From: Methanobacteriota archaeon
Lineage (GTDB): Archaea; Hydrothermarchaeota; Hydrothermarchaeia; Hydrothermarchaeales; SZUA-236
Direction: 5' to 3'
Assembly (NCBI GenBank): GCA_003230355.1
Contig: QIDD01000065.1
Span: forward strand, 1-6,713
Length of the DNA stretch: 6,713 nucleotides
Shown piece after piece: positions 5,004 through 6,713 of this stretch (its first letter is position 1; each line of letters begins with the position of its first letter). The notes below the pieces were generated by a model. The model did not search any database and was not told the origin of the DNA. It was given only the letters and a program-made list of their open reading frames with translations. The translations under genes and the position numbers were made by a program.

Positions 5004-5606
5004 ATGGACAGTGATCCGAAATCTCTTGGCGAAATGCTTCGAAAGGAGCGCGCCTCACCAAGTCTTCAGCCAGTGAGCGAAAACTTCTACAGCGAGCTTA
5101 AGGAGATAGTAAGAGACGCTGAGGAGCGCTACCCTCCTTTTTCACGGGAGATTGAAAACCTGCGAAATCTTGCAGGCGACATCTACAGCAGCAGGGAGAA
5201 AAAACTCGTTCTCCTCGCCGTGTCATATGCCAGGTCAGATGAAGATGCTTCTGACGTTGTTAACGCGACACCTGCGGAAAAAGAGTTTTTCGAAAACCTT
5301 GTAGCCATGCTTAAAAATAGGAGATCGGATTTTCAAAGCCAGGGTGAGGCAAAGGAAAAGCAGCACCGTAAAAAGACAAAAAAATCCTCGCCCACTAAAG
5401 AGGCTGACAGCAAAAAACCCGTGGTGAAAACTGGCGGCTCAGGCATTATAACTCTGCGCATACTTGAGGACCTTCCGCCGATTGTGGGCTCTGACAAAAA
5501 GACCTACGGGCCCTTTAAAACCGAAGACGTCGTGGCGCTGCCTGAGAAGAATGCAAAGGTCTTTCTCAAACACAAATACGGCGAACTTATTGAAATCAGG
5601 ACTTAA
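5004..5606 (+). CDS. gins51: Archaeal GINS complex subunit, Gins51/Gins15 type
   Basis: GINS joins MCM helicase and the Cdc45/GAN (RecJ-like) protein in the archaeal replicative helicase complex. The protein has 200 residues. The N-terminal alpha-helical A domain spans about 5-108 and includes LGEMLRKERASPSLQPVSEN (8-27), FYSELKEIVRDAE and a later helix EKKLVLLAVSYARSD (65-79). A Lys/Ser-rich, probably disordered linker follows (about 109-146). The C-terminal beta-rich B domain (148-200) has ITLRILEDLPPIVG, KKTYGPFKTEDVVALPEKNA and KHKYGELIEI, the pattern I know from archaeal Gins51. The order A then B marks the Sld5/Psf1-like class, not Psf2/Psf3. It starts at ATG 5004 with no Shine-Dalgarno and a TATA-like box 27 nt upstream. 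It diverges from the cobalamin operon, with no obvious functional link. Confidence 0.88.
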   Translation: MDSDPKSLGEMLRKERASPSLQPVSENFYSELKEIVRDAEERYPPFSREIENLRNLAGDIYSSREKKLVLLAVSYARSDEDASDVVNATPAEKEFFENLVAMLKNRRSDFQSQGEAKEKQHRKKTKKSSPTKEADSKKPVVKTGGSGIITLRILEDLPPIVGSDKKTYGPFKTEDVVALPEKNAKVFLKHKYGELIEIRT

Positions 5607-5695
5607 GCTCAATCTCAAGTGAGGCTGTAAAAATGTGGGAGGTGGGCGCGCAGGTTTTAGCTACGGCCCGATTGTATTTGCCGTCCTGCTTACTT

Positions 5696-6658
5696 CTAAA
5701 GCGGCGGCAGGTCGGCTGCTGGTGTGCCTGGACCTGCTCCCTTCACAAGCGGAGTGTCAGGGTGATTTGTCCACTCCAGCGATGAGCCGTCATAAATTGC
5801 AACATCTGGGTAACCTACAAGCTCTGTTAGCACATACCAGCTATAGGATGCGAGCATGCCGTTGTGACAGTAGACAACTATCTTTTTATCCATCGGAACG
5901 CCGCGCTCTGCGTAGAGTGCTTTTAGCTCTTCAGGGGATTTTATTGTTTTGTCATCGTTCCAGGTCATGCCGCCGGGCGCGTTAATCGCTCCTGGGATAT
6001 GGCCGCCGTCTCTGCCGATTCCAGGCCGTACATTTTCACCTGTATATTGGTCGGTGGGCCGTACATCAACGATCTGCACATCAGGGTTGTTGAGGTTGTT
6101 GTAAACATATTCCAGGTTCACGTAGCTTTTTACCGGTTTGTCTCTGGCTGTGTAGTCTGACGCTGTTACAGCGGTTTTCTCGGTTGTAAGATCTCCTCCT
6201 GCTTTGGTCCAGGCTTTTTTCCCGCCGTTTAAGAGGCGCACATCGCTGTGGCCGTAGAACTTGAGCACATTGTAGACCCGTGCTGCAATCATGTTGTTTG
6301 TGTCGTCATAGACGACTAGGGTGTCTTTGTTTTTGATCCCCAGGCGTCGAAGCAGGGCTTCAACCTTTTCACGGGGGGCCATCTGGTTCGGTGTGGGATT
6401 GTTTTCATCCACTATGTCGGTTTTGTAGTCGAGGTAGACTGCGCCTGGGATGTGGCCGTCAAACTCGTATGAGTCTTTTAATGCATGTGCAGCAATGATT
6501 TTTACGTTTTTGCTGTCAATGTTTTCTGCGAGCCAGCCGGCTTCTACAAGGGCTGTGGGGTTTGCGTATCCGCTTTGAGATGTGGGTGCTTCGCCTGTGC
6601 AGCCTGCGAGAACCGCGATTACTGCAAGCACTATTAAACTATAGATTATTTTTTTCAT
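5696..6658 (-). CDS. Secreted lipoprotein with two rhodanese domains (SseA-like sulfurtransferase)
   Basis: The 320 residues begin with a lipoprotein signal: MKK, a hydrophobic core (4-16), then LAGC with Cys20 as the likely lipidation site, placing the protein outside the membrane. Two rhodanese domains follow. The N-terminal one (about 33-155) has DGHIPGAVYLD (67-77) and, at the active-site position, VVYDDTNN with Asp118/119 in place of Cys, so it is probably non-catalytic. The C-terminal one (about 175-305) has VDVR (197-200), GHIPGA (219-224) and VVYCHNGMLAS, where Cys264 should carry the persulfide. This layout is that of thiosulfate or 3-mercaptopyruvate sulfurtransferases; the loop is neither the usual CRxGxx nor CGSGVTA type, so the donor is uncertain. 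GGAGG (6669-6673) lies 10 bases before the ATG; a four-codon ATG-AAA-ACA-TGA between them ends across the start. It stops at TAG, with an in-frame TAA two codons later. Confidence 0.9.
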   Translation of the reverse strand: MKKIIYSLIVLAVIAVLAGCTGEAPTSQSGYANPTALVEAGWLAENIDSKNVKIIAAHALKDSYEFDGHIPGAVYLDYKTDIVDENNPTPNQMAPREKVEALLRRLGIKNKDTLVVYDDTNNMIAARVYNVLKFYGHSDVRLLNGGKKAWTKAGGDLTTEKTAVTASDYTARDKPVKSYVNLEYVYNNLNNPDVQIVDVRPTDQYTGENVRPGIGRDGGHIPGAINAPGGMTWNDDKTIKSPEELKALYAERGVPMDKKIVVYCHNGMLASYSWYVLTELVGYPDVAIYDGSSLEWTNHPDTPLVKGAGPGTPAADLPPL

Positions 6659-6686
6659 GTTTTCATTTCCTCCGCTCCAATTATGA

Positions 6687-6697
6687 AATATATATCA
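6687..6697 (-). promoter_or_regulatory. TATA-like element upstream of the rhodanese lipoprotein
   Basis: On the minus strand, TGATATATATT is a good TATA box about 34 nt from the ATG at 6658. Initiation 22-26 nt downstream would leave a very short leader that may cut into the GGAGG at 6669-6673, so the true start could lie slightly further upstream or use another box near 6701-6706. Confidence 0.45.
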
Positions 6698-6713
6698 AAT
6701 AATATTGTTCTAT

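Noticed and set aside
5601..5620. Imperfect inverted repeat (ACTTAAG/CTCAAGT) at the end of the GINS gene
   Set aside because: It has only six pairs with a mismatch in the middle, overlaps the stop codon and has no T-run behind it, so it is not convincing as a terminator.
5607..5695. Possible small RNA or tRNA-like piece in the GC-rich gap between GINS and the rhodanese gene
   Set aside because: I could not build a cloverleaf or a stable long stem. It is best described as a convergent spacer; a 5-T run on the minus strand (5629-5633) may serve the rhodanese transcript, but the support is weak.
1..6713. CRISPR arrays, transposons, defence genes
   Set aside because: No regularly spaced repeats, transposase motifs, terminal inverted repeats or nuclease/toxin signatures were seen on either strand.

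Overview
The window looks archaeal, most likely from a euryarchaeal methanogen or a relative. The evidence is a CobY-type nucleotidyltransferase (the archaeal replacement for bacterial CobU), an archaeal GINS51 replication subunit, TATA/BRE-like promoters about 27 nt upstream of start codons (leaderless transcripts), oligo-T terminators, and GGTGAT/GGAGGTGAT Shine-Dalgarno sequences with two TTG starts. No marker fixes the species. Of the ten stop codons as read, four are TAG, so TAG appears to be an ordinary stop here.

Layout. Positions 2-88 hold the 3' end of an unidentified plus-strand gene. Positions 89-662 are AT-rich and are not empty: they hold two small plus-strand genes, a 22-residue CxxC peptide at 200-268 behind a near-perfect Shine-Dalgarno, and a 59-residue protein with one C-terminal membrane helix at 411-590. 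They also hold oligo-T and hairpin terminators and three copies of a TCCTGAAGAAGA-like motif, two of them upstream of these small genes. Positions 663-4898 are a tightly packed minus-strand operon for late cobalamin assembly, in the order cbiP, cbiB, a small 2x[4Fe-4S] protein, cobS, cobY. Genes overlap or nearly abut, which suggests translational coupling. Positions 4899-5003 are a compact divergent promoter region. GINS51 follows on the plus strand (5004-5606). It converges with a secreted lipoprotein carrying two rhodanese domains (5696-6658, minus).

How the genes work together. CbiP amidates adenosylcobyrinic acid diamide to adenosylcobyric acid, CbiB attaches aminopropanol (phosphate) to give adenosylcobinamide phosphate, CobY activates this with GTP, and CobS joins it to alpha-ribazole phosphate. 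The Fe-S protein lies inside this operon. It resembles the core of the cobalamin-dependent epoxyqueuosine reductase QueG, so an electron-transfer role on corrinoids is a reasonable hypothesis. No cobZ, cobT or cobalamin riboswitch is visible.

The most striking result is in cobY. An imperfect 20-bp tandem duplication (757-796) shifts the reading frame near the 3' end. Removing one copy restores a family-typical C-terminus and a 192-residue protein; as given, the gene encodes 210 residues with a tail unrelated to the family. This is either a real recent mutation (possibly a switch) or a sequence/assembly artefact.
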